Below are positions 41,825 through 52,730 of a stretch of DNA of 64,000 nucleotides, piece after piece (positions within the stretch are counted from its first letter, which is position 1; the number at the start of each line of letters is the position of its first letter). The notes under the pieces are model-generated. The model did no database searches, was not told where the DNA came from, and saw only the letters and a list, made by a program, of their open reading frames with translations. The DNA is from Azorinus chamasolen. Lineage: Eukaryota > Mollusca > Bivalvia > Cardiida > Solecurtidae. The stretch covers positions 55,620,431 to 55,684,430 of the forward strand of contig OY755252.1 in NCBI GenBank assembly GCA_963576725.1. Direction: 5' to 3'. Both the position numbers and the translations under genes were made by a program.

Positions 41825-42303
41825 GAGTAAAGGCTGAACTCTTTACTCCATGAATATTTATGTAAGAAATAAGACATCATGAATATTGATTAGATTAATT
41901 GTTAACCCATTCCCTGATATTGACGCCTTGTGATGCCTCTATAAAAGTCACTTTCTGAAACCATTGTGATAAATAGAGCATTTGCTCCATAGAAGCATAT
42001 GTTCTATTTATCACAGTGGTTTCAAAACTACAAAATTCTAACATTTTCCTTTTCACTGGTTAACGCTCCTTTTCAGTAATTTATTCAAAGAGGTAGGATC
42101 TAAACATAGCCTATGAGGGAAAGGTTTAAAATAGCACATGGACACAGGAATGTTTTGCCATTGCAGAAACTGTAGAATTATATCTATATTATATCAAAGC
42201 AAACAGAGCTGACTCTTATCAGACGGTTCTTATAGGAGCAGTCTGATCTTGGTTTACTGTGTTTGCAAAGGCGTAGAACGGGGTATTTCTGGAGTCAAGG
42301 GTT
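41825..42303 (+). mobile_element. M1 split by an M2 inserted at TTAA
   Basis: M1 left part 41825-41902 ends in TTAA. M2 fills 41903-42125 (CCCATTCCCTGATATTGACG ... TATGAGGGAAAGGT). M1 resumes after a second TTAA (42126-42129) with AATAGCACATGGACAC and runs to GTCAAGGGTTG. The join matches the intact M1 at 32260-32500. Confidence 0.75.
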
Positions 42304-42405
42304 GAAACAGGTGGGTCTGGAAGGTTTCTGCATGACTGTCGCCTTTCTTTCAGCAGCTACAATCTTCTCAATTCTTCCACTACGAGTTCACATTAGCTTT
42401 GATTA

Positions 42406-42628
42406 ACCCATTCCCTCATAGTCTATTTTTAGATCCAACCTCTGAGTAAATCTACTGAAAAGGAGCATTAATTAGAGAAAGGAAAATTTTAGAATTTTGT
42501 AGTTTGAAACCATTGTGATAAATAGAGCATTTGCTCCTATAGGAGCAAATGCTTTATTTATCACAATGGTTTCACAAAGTGACTATTACAGAGGCATAGA
42601 AAGGAGTATTTATGGGGGAAAGGGTTAG
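42406..42628 (-). mobile_element. MITE M2, reverse, complete
   Basis: TTAACCCATTCCCTCATAGT to GGGGGAAAGGGTTA, hairpin GATAAATAGAGCATTTGCTC at 42518-42565. Confidence 0.75.
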
Positions 42629-43339
42629 GGTAGTTTTACTGCATTTTTAATTATTTGCTTGTAGACAATCCCATTGTATCTTGTGGTGGCCTATGTATGC
42701 TGGAAGTGGGGAGGAAAACAGAACAGCTGAGAGATGAAGTTTGGAGAACTGAACAGCATATCTAGGAATCACTATTGGATATGATCATTGAGGCTGCTAA
42801 GAAGGAAAGTCCTGTATTCATACAGGCCCCTGTAATTAATCTGTAGATAACCTTGGAAAGTGTACAGGCTTTTTGTAATACAGACCTTGTAAATACGGTG
42901 TGTTCTTGAGATGACATTGGATGAACAAGTGGCAGGGATATGACCTTTAGCAAGTTGAACAAATTGCCCTAGATATTAAAAATTAGCAGATCGTCCTAAA
43001 TGTTAAACATTAGCGAGCAGTCCTTCATGTTTCTTGGTCCTGGAATTACTCTGTTTGCAGAGGGGTGAAAAGCCATTTATATGAAGGAAATAGATTACAT
43101 TATAATGAAATACAGTGTACCTTGAAGTCTCATCAGGACCCAGGCTTTCCACCAATAGCAGCTTAAATTTGTTTTCAGCTTGCTAAAGGTTATTTAACAG
43201 CAGCTCCTCAACTACAGCAGAATATTATTTTTTATCAAAATCATAATTGTGTTCTTGTTCTGATAAATTACATCATAGGTACAAATAAAAGTACAGATAA
43301 AGGTGCATACTCAAATACTGAAATCGTCATTTCTCCACC

Positions 43340-43425
43340 TTACCCTATGTTGTGAACACTCTTTAGAATTGTCTCTTTGAGACAAAGAGTGGTCACAACA
43401 TAGGATTTGGTCGAGAAATAAAGAA
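43340..43425. repeat. hairpin family Q
   Basis: ACCCTATGTTGTGAACACTC ... GAGTGGTCACAACATAGGAT with TTTCTCCACC and GGTCGAGAAA outside. Confidence 0.65.
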
Positions 43426-43481
43426 TGTGTAAATTTATGCACCTTATCTGGACCTCTGTTCTAGTATTGAATGAATTTATG

Positions 43482-44369
43482 TTAACCCATTACCTCATAG
43501 GCTATTTTTAGATACAAACTCTTTGAATGAATCTACCCAAAACGAGCATAAACTAGAAAAAATTAAATTTTTAGAATGTTGTAGTTTGAAACCATTGTGA
43601 TAAATAGGGCATTAACTCCTATAGGAGCAAATGCTCTATTTATCACAATGGTTTCATAAAGTGACTTTTACAGAGTCGTCAAAAGTCGTCAATATGAGGG
43701 AATGGGTCAATAGACAAGTTACTGGGCTATAGATAAGAGTTATGATGTATAAAAATCTCTTATTTCTTAGCCAAACCCTCTCATGCTGTTGAGTTGCAGC
43801 AAAATTAGATAGGATTTGGTTGAGAAATATTAAAAAATTGTTTTACCGAGATATTTCAGAAAGTAGTCTCTTATCTACAGCTTGTCAGTTTCATTTAACG
43901 CTTTACTCCACAAAATACACCTTTCTACACCTTTGCAAACAGATTAGACCCAGATCAGACGGCTTTTGAATGAGCCGTCTGGTCAGGGTCTGCTCTGTTT
44001 GCGTATGTATTATATAGATATGATTCTAAAGTTTCTACTTTGACCAACAATTCCCATGCCATTATAAAAAAAGTAACCCAATTAGTATTCATGACGTCTT
44101 TTTCATGGAGTAGAGGGTTAATACAAGAAGTATTGATATCATTGTTTCAACTCGTAACATTTTCCTTCATATCGTCCACTTTTGGTACCTTACCTGGAGG
44201 AGTCCTCTGATCAGGGACTGGTTGATTTGGTCAAGAGTTGTTATAGATCTGATTCTACAGTTTTGCCGTGGTAACAAATTTCCTTTATTCATGAAGCCAT
44301 TTTAAAATTCAGCTAAATGATATTCAGTCATTATTTCTGACATGAATATTCATGAGGGATAGGGTTAAA
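43482..44369 (-). mobile_element. M2 and two M1 copies, all reverse
   Basis: M2 43482-43711 (TTAACCCATTACCTCATAGG to GAGGGAATGGGTCAA), M1 43898-44123 (palindrome GACCCAGATCAGACGGCTTT) and a partial M1 44160-44369 ending TGAGGGATAGGGTTAA. Between them, 43770-43835 is a Q-type hairpin remnant. Confidence 0.65.
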
Positions 44370-44499
44370 CTGCTAAGTCTGATTTGACTTGTATTTTCAC
44401 GTACAGTTTAAGTTTGATGGATAACTTGAATTTCAGGGTAACTTGGAACAAACAGTTTGGTTCTTCTGTTTTTACAATACATAATTGTTCTCAAATGTA

Positions 44500-44618
44500 T
44501 CACTATTAAAGCATATCTAGAAACACATGTGACAGCTTAATGCAAGTCGAAAGTAATGCTGAAAACTCCTACAGGAGCTTTCAGCATTTACTTTAGACCT
44601 GCATTAAGCTGCGAATTT
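44500..44618. repeat. M3-type hairpin without its ends
   Basis: GTGACAGCTTAATGCAAGTC ... GAAAACTCCTACAGGAGCTT ... GACCTGCATTAAGCTG: the M3 centre without recognisable CAGTAAAACC ends. Confidence 0.55.
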
Positions 44619-44764
44619 GAGAAAACTGTCCAGATTAGAAATCAGATAACTCGAAACTGTTATCTCATGGTAATTTGTATGGTCCCTTGAAGTTCAAGAT
44701 ATCGAAGTTCAACTGTAGATTGGACCCAGATGTGACAATGAGTAACTCGGAATCTGGGTCCATG

Positions 44765-44935
44765 CTTATAAAACTTTTAGTTGAGTCTGAGAACGTTCTC
44801 AAGCATTTGATTGGTCAGATTTGAGCCTTTGGCTCAAATCTGACCAATCAAAAGCTTGAGAACTCAAATCTGACCAATCAAAAGCCTGAGAACGAAACTC
44901 AGACTCAACTAAAAGCTTTATAAGCATTGACCCAG
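44765..44935. repeat. hairpin family P, with internal duplication
   Basis: AAACTTTTAGTTGAGTCTGA and complement outside; ATTTGATTGGTCAGATTTGA and complement inside, the inner right half present twice (44828 and 44864). Confidence 0.75.
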
Positions 44936-45058
44936 ATTCCGAGTTACTCATTGTCACATCTGGGTCCAATCTACAGTGTTTGCAGATGCTAGCCATATTT
45001 GGAATTGTGCTTTAGCATGAGAAGTGCTCGTTCAGAATTTCTCTTCTTGTTGTTTTTT

Positions 45059-45272
45059 AACCCTTTCCATGTTCAGTATTCATGTTAGAAGTAATGACAT
45101 CTGGAATATTTATAAGCTGAATCGTTAAATGTAAAAAAAAATTAAGGGAAATGTTTTGCTTTGTTTTAACAGAGCAGATGCTGATCAGACAGCTTCTTTA
45201 GGAGCCATCTTATCTGGGTCATACTCTGTTTGCAAAGGCATGAAAAGGTATTTATATGACGGAAAGGGTTAA
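45059..45272 (+). mobile_element. MITE M1, complete
   Basis: TTAACCCTTTCCATGTTCAG to TGACGGAAAGGGTTAA. Confidence 0.7.
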
Positions 45273-45589
45273 ATGTTCTTTAAAGATTTTGTTTATTTTG
45301 TTGTTGCCTAACACAAAGGATAAGTAAACTTTGACAACTGCATTATTTAGTTGTATTGATCCAGATCAGAATTGGGAGTAATCATCTATGTTGATCAACA
45401 TTCATAGTTATGCTTCTTCATTAAAGAAAATAATTAAGAGATCATTTTATTCTTCTTTTGAGTAGAAATAGTTTTGAAATGTAAAGTCTTTGTATGCTAG
45501 CATTGAGCTTTTTGTTAACTTGTGCAAACAGACTGGATCCAGATGCATCATAGTAAATCGGGTCTCTTCTGGCTCCAAGGTTATAAAAC

Positions 45590-45705
45590 TTTTTGCTTGT
45601 GTCTGAAATCATGCTTAAGCATCTGATTGGTCAGATTGGTCTGAGCAAGCTCATAATCTCACCAATCAGATACTTCAGAATGATCTCAGACTCAGAAGTT
45701 TTATA
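45590..45705. repeat. hairpin family P
   Basis: GCATCTGATTGGTCAGATTG with CACCAATCAGATACTTCAGA opposite; GTCTGAAATCA and TGATCTCAGAC outside. Confidence 0.65.
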
Positions 45706-46014
45706 ACCTTGGAAAAAACGATCCAATTTATTTTGATGCTCTCAGTGTAGCTTTGAAATAAATAAACTTAAAGAATTAAAGCATACAATGAGTTTATTTT
45801 TGTGCCATACAAAGAGGAAAGATTTTGTCGTGAATTTTCCAAATGTAGATCGAGATCAGTTGTATAGTTCCAGAACTCCAGTTAGGAGTATTTTTGTTTC
45901 AACAGTCATTGGGACCGTCTTATTAAAGATCATATGACTGAAATTATCATTAGGTCTAACATGACAATCCCAACTGTAACTTGATGATCATAACTTCAGA
46001 TTATGCTTGTAATA

Positions 46015-46537
46015 TATTGACCTTTTCTCTGATAGTGACGCCTTTTGATGCCTCTGTAAAAGTCATTTTTACCCCCCCCCCCACACACACACACACGATA
46101 ATAGCAGGGTGGGGGGGACATATTGTTTTTGACCTGTCTGTTTGTTGGTTTGTGGACAACTTTAGCGTTGACGATATTTTTGTAGCCATTGCACATACAT
46201 ACTTTAAACTTGGCATGCATGTGCAACTTATAGAGGCGAACATTTTTAGGGGTGACTTATTAAGATCAAGGTCAAGTTAAGGGTCAAATTTATATTGGTG
46301 ATAATTGGGGGAGGGGGGGGTGGGGGTGGGGGTGTGTGATAGTAATTCATGTATACATCTTGTTTGTAACTAATGCGATAAATATAGCATTTGCTTCAAA
46401 GGAGCAACACTTCTATTTATCACAGTTTCAAAGCTACACAATTCTAAAAATCTTCCTTCCTTCTAGTAAATGCTCCTTTTCAGTGGATTTATTCAAGAGC
46501 TTGGGTCTAAAAATAGCCAGTGAGTTAATGGCTTAAA
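46015..46537 (+). mobile_element. M2 split by Helitron-like element F
   Basis: M2 left part 46015-46070 (GACGCCTTTTGATGCCTCTG) and right part 46363-46537 (GATAAATATAGCATTTGCTT, ending AGTGAGTTAATGGCTTA). Element F lies between. Confidence 0.65.
46071..46362 (+). mobile_element. Helitron-like element F, short
   Basis: ACCCCCCCCCCCACACAC ... GGTGGGGGGGACATATTG head, a TCTGTTTG stub, one core unit (ACTTGGCATGCATGTGCAAC, AAGATCAAGGTCAAG), a G-rich stretch, ATGTATACAT palindrome (46349-46358) and CTTG (46359-46362), then TTTG. Inserted in a T-run of M2. Confidence 0.6.
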
Positions 46538-46944
46538 ACCTAGGATAATTTCAGTCATAGGATCTTTGGTAAGGTGGCCCACTGGCATTGCTTATACATG
46601 CATCGATGTATTCGAACCTTGATTAGACATCTGCAGAATCTGTCTGATCTAGGTTCAATCTTTTTTCAAACATCTATATATACAATGTAATGTAGTAAAC
46701 GGTCAAAGGTTGAACTTACTGCAGTACACTAAGCCATTGGTATACCTATATGATCCTAAATATTCAGACAGATCAATTTGGGCAAATAGTGCAGACCCAG
46801 ATCAAACTGCTGCTGAAGGAGTTTGCAGTTTGTTCAGCGTTTACACCATTTGTTACTATGTCAGTATAATTTAATGTTGGAAATATGGTGACAACATGTC
46901 TTATTTAGCCTTACAAAACAGCAGAGGGGGAGACTGGGTGAACT

Positions 46945-47025
46945 GTAAGGATAAGTAGGGTACGGTGTGCAGTTGGAGACTGGGTGAATCGTTAGGATAA
47001 ATAGGGCACTGTGTGCAGTTTGTTT
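46945..47025. repeat. tandem duplication of about 46 bp
   Basis: GACTGGGTGAACTGTAAGGA ... GTGTGCAGTT twice in succession. Confidence 0.6.
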
Positions 47026-47438
47026 TTGTTTTCAATACTCACTGTGTAGTTGACATATATGCTTCTTCTTTAGACTGTTTCATTATTTTGTATATTGTAT
47101 CTTTTTGTAATAAAAATTGTGGTTCGGTATATTTTTGCCTGTTTCTATTTTACTTCCAAAGATATTTTGATGCCCCAACTATTTAAAGCGCTTTTAAGAT
47201 GGCCTTAATTCTGACAATACGTTTGCAAACAGAGTAGACCCATATCCTGTATGACTCTGTCTGATCAATGTCTACTCTGTTTCCTGTAGGAGCTGTCTGA
47301 TCAGAGTGCTCAATTTGCTTATAAAATAATATAGGTATGAATCTAGTTTCTGTCAGCTGACTTGCGGTAGGTCGGTGGTTCTACTCTTTGGATCCTCCAC
47401 CTGTAATTAGCTGTATGTCGTGATATGGCTAAATACTG

Positions 47439-48955
47439 TTAACCCATTTGCTCCCAGTGGTTTCTTCCATGCTTATATATTGGATTAGTCTATCTCTTAT
47501 CTAAGGGATGTCTGGTCTAAATTTTCATTTTTGTTTTGTTTTATATTTATGTCTCCCCCCATATTTATATGGGGGAGACATATTGTTTTCGTGAGAGTTG
47601 TCTGTCTGTCCGTCTGTCCGTCTGTCTGTCACACTTTTTGTCCGGACGATAACTTCAATATGCCTGATGCCAGTTGATTGAAACTTCATATATGGAAAGA
47701 GAATAATGAGAGGAAGTGTCATGCACAAGGTCCATAACTCTGGCTTCACTAATATTGGAGTTATTGCCCTTTGTAAAAAAAATCTCACTTTTTTGTCCGG
47801 ACGATAACTCCTATATGGCTCATGCCATTGGATTGAAACTTCATATATGGAAAGATCATGACGAGAGGAAGTGTCATGCACAAGGTCCATAACTCTGGCT
47901 TCACTAATATTGGAGTTATTGCCCTTTGTAAAAAATATAATTTTTTGTCCGGACGATAACTTCAATATGCCTGATGCCAGTTGATTGAAATTTCATATAT
48001 GGAAAGAGCATAATGAGAGGAAGTGTCATGCACAAGGTCCATAACTCTGGCTTCACTAATATTGGAGTTATTGCCCTTTGTAAAAAAAATCTCACTTTTT
48101 TGTCCGGACGATAACTCCTATATGGCTCATGCCATTGGATTGAAACTTCATATATGGAAAGATCATGACGAGAGGAAGTGTCATGCACAAGGTCCATAAC
48201 TCTGGCTTCACTAATATTGGAGTTATTGCCCTTTGTAAAAAAATCACAATTTTTTGTCCGGATGATTACTCCTATGTGACACATGCCATTGGAGTGAAAC
48301 TTCATACATGTAACGATCATGATAAGAGAAAGTGTCATGCATAAGATCCTTAACTCGAGCTTCAATAAATTTTAGAGTTATTGCCCCTTGTACATTTGTT
48401 TAATTCTTTCTTGTCCGGACGATAACTCCTACATGGCTCTTGCCATCGTATTGAAACTTCATACATGGAAAGAGCATGATGAGAGAAAGTGTCATGAACA
48501 AGGGCCATAATTCTGGCTTCAATAATTTTGGAGTTATTGCCCTTTGTTACATTTTTTGGCCGATCAATAACTCCTGTTCGACTGATGCTATTGGAATGAC
48601 ATTTTATTTTTGGAAAGAGCATGATGAAAGTAAGTGTCATGCACAAGGGCCATAAATCTGGTATCAGTATTTTTGGAGTTATTAGCTGTTATCATTTTCT
48701 TCTTGAAAAATGTAGTGTGGAAAACGCATAATGAGGGGAAGTATCATTCATCAAGACCATAACATTTTTAGTGATTTCCCTTTACATATTGTTTTTATTA
48801 GAGGGGAGACATCCGTTTTTTTGACAAAAACCTCTAGTTGAATTTCATATCAGCAAACAGTGTTGACTCTGATCAGACGCCGCATTATGCGGCGTCTGAC
48901 CAGTCTACACTGTTTGCATACGTCCCATATATGGGATCGTGGGAGCAAATGGGTT
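47439..48955 (+). mobile_element. MITE family T split by Helitron-like element G
   Basis: TTAACCCATTTGCTCCCAGT to TTTTGTTTTATA (47545), and from 48838 TTGAATTTCATATCAGCAAA to GGGAGCAAATGGGTTAA. Joined, the parts match the intact T copy at 1565-1791 across the insertion point. Confidence 0.8.
47546..48837 (+). mobile_element. Helitron-like element G
   Basis: Head hairpin TATGTCTCCCCCCATAT-ATATGGGGGAGACATA (47548-47582), GTCTGTCTGTCC run, five to six core units of about 150-170 bp (TTTTGTCCGGACGATAACTC, GGAAAGAGCATAATGAGAGG, AAGGTCCATAACTCTGGCTT, GGAGTTATTGCCCTTTG), tail GGGGAGACATCC, stem-loop GTTTTT ... AAAAAC (48815-48831), CTAG (48834-48837) then TT. The first two pairs of units are nearly identical to each other, indicating recent tandem duplication. 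Confidence 0.8.
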
Positions 48956-49108
48956 AAAACGACGTAAAACAAACTATTTAAAACCAATTTGTCACAGTCA
49001 AGAAATTGCTGAGGTGAACCAAACTATCGGCAGTAAGTCAATACATGTACGTTTTGATATGTCATAAAAGTTGTTAAAGGCATAAGGTATCCTGGTGAAT
49101 CTGTTTAA

Positions 49109-49305
49109 AAAGAAATTGTGTCCATGGGACACGGATGCCCCTGCACGACATACCTGAAAAGGGGAGACACGGTACAACTCGCTATGATTGTGCTTTAGAC
49201 CAAATATCAAATCATTCCAGCATACATAAGCCAAGAAATCTTTGACAAAAAAAATGGGAAGGACGTACGTACGGACAAGGGTAAAACTTAATGCCACTGT
49301 CGCCT
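49109..49305 (-). mobile_element. 3' part of a Helitron-like element H, reverse
   Basis: On the minus strand: CTTGTCCGTACGTACGTCC, GATTTGATATTTGGTCTAAA, GGGGCATCCGTGTCC-ATG-GGACAC (stem 49118-49132) and AATTTCTTTTT. Same tail order as element B, but the terminal CTAG is lost. Confidence 0.55.
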
Positions 49306-49744
49306 AAAGACAGCATAATAATAAATTGTTAAAGTAAGCAGAGAAGAACCTGGTCATTTTCAAGAACAACTTCCTTAATGCTCCATTAAATCATATACTA
49401 TGACCACTTCTTAGAATCGTCTCGAAGAGATATAGGGTTTGGTGGAGAAATGATTTTAGTATTTGGTTACGCACCTTTATCCCATAATCTACCGTGTGGG
49501 GTGCCGTAAATCTCAGATATGCACTAGTGCATTTTATGCAAAGTAGCCGTTTGACCCCGGCCTATAATGAATATTAAAGAGAATACGGGGAACCAATGCA
49601 TGGCGTCGTTTAATCATTTGCCAATCGTAGCTCTCCGTGTGCCTCGTCTGTTGTATAACTACGCTATTGGTAAACAATGGCCGAAACAGTCGCCAGCTAT
49701 AGCCCGTTTCATTTTCTGTCATTTTAAGGCTTATGTGATACACA

Positions 49745-49880
49745 GAATCTTACATTGGTGTTCATTACAAATTGTTTTTATGAAACGAGTTTACTATAAT
49801 AATATGCCACGAGCTTTAGAGTCATTACAGTAAACGAGTTTCATGAAAACAATTTATAATGAACACCAATGTAAGATACT
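49745..49880. repeat. hairpin, about 50-bp arms
   Basis: ATCTTACATTGGTGTTCATT ... ATGAAACGAGTTTACT and the complement AGTAAACGAGTTTCAT ... AATGAACACCAATGTAAGAT with a 30-bp loop. Confidence 0.7.
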
Positions 49881-50039
49881 CTATTTATCTGTTGATCTGG
49901 TTAAACCAAAACAGCAGAACCTAATCATTAGTTATTTAACATGAAATTTTTTGAAAGCAGATCCTTCGGAAGCAAAAGCAATACCACAAGAGAACATTGT
50001 GGGTTTTATTGAGTCTGTTCATAAGAAGTTTTTAAGCAT

Positions 50040-50577
50040 TTTACTCCATGAATATTCATGTAAGCAATAATGATCTCATGAATATTAATTCGATTAAATA
50101 ATTGTTATAAAAACACAAAGACACGGAAAGTTTGGCATTGCAGAAACTGTAGAATCCTCTACATGTATATTATATGAGTTTAACATTGAAATTCCCGGAA
50201 TCAGGAAACACGCTATTTACTTTCATTTTTAAATTAGCATATTATACAGCTACTACATACAATGTAGACCCTGAGCAGAAACCGCGCCAAAAGCGCGATT
50301 ACTACTCTAGGTCTACACTGCTTCTCAGAAAATAGGTCTACAGTTTTGTTATAATCCAATAGGTCTACAGTTTTGTTATAATCCATGTTCCTTTTCCATC
50401 TTTAGATGGCTAGAAGTGTATGTTTATACTTAATGCCAATAACGATTTGTATTGTATTGTATTGTATTATATATTATATCATAGGCAAACAGCAGACCCT
50501 GATCAGCCGGCCCCAACAGGAGCCGTCTGGTCTGGATCTACTCTGTTTTCAAAGGCGTATTTACGGAATAAAAGGTT
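50040..50577 (+). mobile_element. M1 split by a retroposed insertion
   Basis: M1 left part 50040-50175 (TTTTACTCCATGAATATTCA) and right part 50480-50577 (CATAGGCAAACAGCAGACCC, GGAATAAAAGGTT) are separated by an insertion with a 10-bp target duplication. Confidence 0.75.
50176..50469 (+). mobile_element. retroposon with (TTGTA)n tail and 10-bp duplication
   Basis: TATATTATAT at 50166-50175 and 50470-50479 flanks 294 bp ending in four (ATTGT)-type units. The body contains CAATGTAGACCCTGAGCAGA and its near complement, and a duplicated AATAGGTCTACAGTTTTGTT. Target-primed reverse transcription is the natural reading; the source element is unknown. Confidence 0.65.
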
Positions 50578-50639
50578 GAAGTGCATAGCTATTCACACCC
50601 ACTAGCACCTGCTTAAGCGATATTCAATTTTCTTAACTA

Positions 50640-51335
50640 AAAGCATTCATAAATACTTGAACTGCTCTGATCTAATATTTCGACCACTAAGGGCCTTTTT
50701 CAAAGATTATCATGTCTTTGATTTTATGGCTGAATGCATGTAACAAAAATGTGACGTGTATTTTGACATGATAATCTTTGAAAAAGGCCCTTAGTGGTCG
50801 AAATATTAGATCAGAGCAGTTCAAGTATTTATGCATTATATTAATTCGGTTCTACTAGTAGGACATTAGCCCACCCGGATAGTAGCCCACTCGCACTTTC
50901 CCCCCGATTTCTTGGTGGGCGGACATTAGCCCGCCCGTGTTGTCTTGGTGGGCGGACATTGGCCCCTTTGGTAATACAATGTATATCGAAGGCGGACAAT
51001 TAATAGCCCATTCGGACAGTAGTCCCCTCGAGATTTGCCCACCTATTTCTGTAAGGCCAAAATACAGCAAAAATATTACCTTCGACGTTAGTGACACAAA
51101 TTTTATTCACAATGAAGAAAATATTCCAAAATAGGGAATTAATATAATACATAAATACTTGAACTGCTCTGATCTAATATTTCGACCACTAAGGGCCTTT
51201 TTCAAAGATTATCATGTCAAAATACACGTCACATTTTTGTTACATGCATTCAGCCATAAAATCAAAGACATGATAATCTTTGAAAAAGGCCCTTAGTGGT
51301 CGAAATATTAGATCAGAGCAGTTCAAATTTTATTT
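50640..51335. repeat. palindrome made of two hairpins in inverted order
   Basis: Hairpin 1 (about 50649-50835) and hairpin 2 (about 51142-51328) are each palindromes with about 65-bp arms (ACTTGAACTGCTCTGATCTA, ATTTCGACCACTAAGGGCCT). Their loops are reverse complements, and the flanking GTATTTATGCATTATATTAA is also mirrored. The whole is an inverted repeat with arms of about 190 bp around a 290-bp centre. Confidence 0.8.
50860..51060. repeat. GGCGGACATTAGCCC word array (VI)
   Basis: Five to seven degenerate copies of GGTGGGCGGACATTAGCCC-type words, some inverted, in the centre of the palindrome above. Same style as the ends of elements I-V, but no paired terminus was found. Confidence 0.55.
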
Positions 51336-52244
51336 TCGGTAATGTTCGAATATGTACGTTGAACTACAAGACAATGGTCCGAAATACTACGGACCAGGGA
51401 TAAATAATCCCAGACGACTGCGGACCAAAACAATCTTAGAAGAAAATAGAAACATAAAACAATAATATATATGAATTCGTTGTTCTTTCCAGACCGTCAT
51501 ATCCCGAAGTAAATACTGTATTTACTTCGTGGTCATATTAAAGAATGTGTTAAATTTAAAAGGTAATTAACAAACTCGGCGTAATTGGCTGAAACACTCG
51601 TAGGTGTGATAATCCAATTAACTACATGCACGTGTTTGATAATCCAATTAGATGTGAATGCTGTGCTTTATCCTGCTGTTTGTAATTACCTGTTTGGAAG
51701 TAATTGGCGTGCGTTGTCCAAAAGGCAAACTGGTAGATTATTTGTCGCATATATTCCCTGTTTTTGGGAATATTTTCTTCATTTTAAATTTCAAAGAATA
51801 AAGTTCTAAACTGAAAAAGTTTTCGTGTTGCATTCTTTCATTCTGTTTTGTAGATGTTATAGGGTGAATCGCTGTTTGTAAACAAACCTATTGATTTGGC
51901 GAATGTGCAGTTAACTGGTAGGCAAAAACACCAATAATAAACTATGTATCCCTATGTATTTGCTAAGCAATAGTTAGCCTACACATCATTTAACGACTGT
52001 TTGTTATGAATTGTTTATCTCTGTACATTTACTATATCCTCAGACTATCATGACTATTATGTTTTTGTTTCGAAGGATAATTACAACAAGAAGCTTGAAT
52101 TAATAGAAATGAAAATAAATTGGTAGAAGGCTGTGTAGACCAATTGGAACTCTTGACTCCAAATATTTGGACATGTAAACCTAAAGAAAGGTCATAATCC
52201 CCATTAGAAAGTACACACTCAGCAAATTTAAATGAAGAATTAAT

Positions 52245-52440
52245 AATGTTTTAATCATTTTGCCTGCTAAGTGCAACCTAACTGGTATTTGCTAACAGTT
52301 TGGATCCTGATGAGGCGCTGATTAACATAGCGTCTCATCACAATGCAAGCTGTATGACCAGTCAATATAGGTCTCTCCAAAGCGTACACAAACCGAAAGC
52401 AAGAGAAAACGGTGACAGGTCACTGCTATATGGGTTAATA
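52245..52440 (+). mobile_element. MITE family U, decayed
   Basis: TTTTGCCTGCTAAGTGCAAC, then the palindrome GTTTGGATCCTGATGAGGCG and GCGTCTCATCACAATGCAAG. Confidence 0.5.
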
Positions 52441-52730
52441 GGAGCTACACTGTGGTTTGTATGTCCAAATTAAAAGAGTAATAAAATAAGATTCTGTTTC
52501 ATTTCGGGACACTGTACAGGAATATAGAAGTTAATCGATTTTGTTTTCTTGCATACACTCCATGCATTTTATTATATTATTTAATAATAATATCATATTT
52601 TTAATATTATATTAATGAATATTCATGACAAAGCTTTCTGACCAGGTTCTATTCTGTTTGCTCAATGACAATCAAAAAATATTCATTAGGTGTAAAGCAC
52701 ATATCATTGTAAGATAATGTAATACATTAT

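Noticed and set aside
41692..41880. HPIPSHPPSHPIPS repeat frame
   Set aside because: Translation of the GATGGGAT minisatellite.
47525..48646. Minus-strand frames of 94-149 codons with internal repeats
   Set aside because: They follow the core units of Helitron-like element G and are repeats, not genes.
49567..49833. Frame with MASFNHLPIVALRVPRLLYN, looked at as a first exon
   Set aside because: The second half lies in a hairpin element, no clear donor was found, and the opposite strand is equally open.
50176..50469. Considered as part of the M1 MITE
   Set aside because: Flanked by a 10-bp duplication of M1 sequence and ending in a pentamer tail, so it is a separate later insertion.
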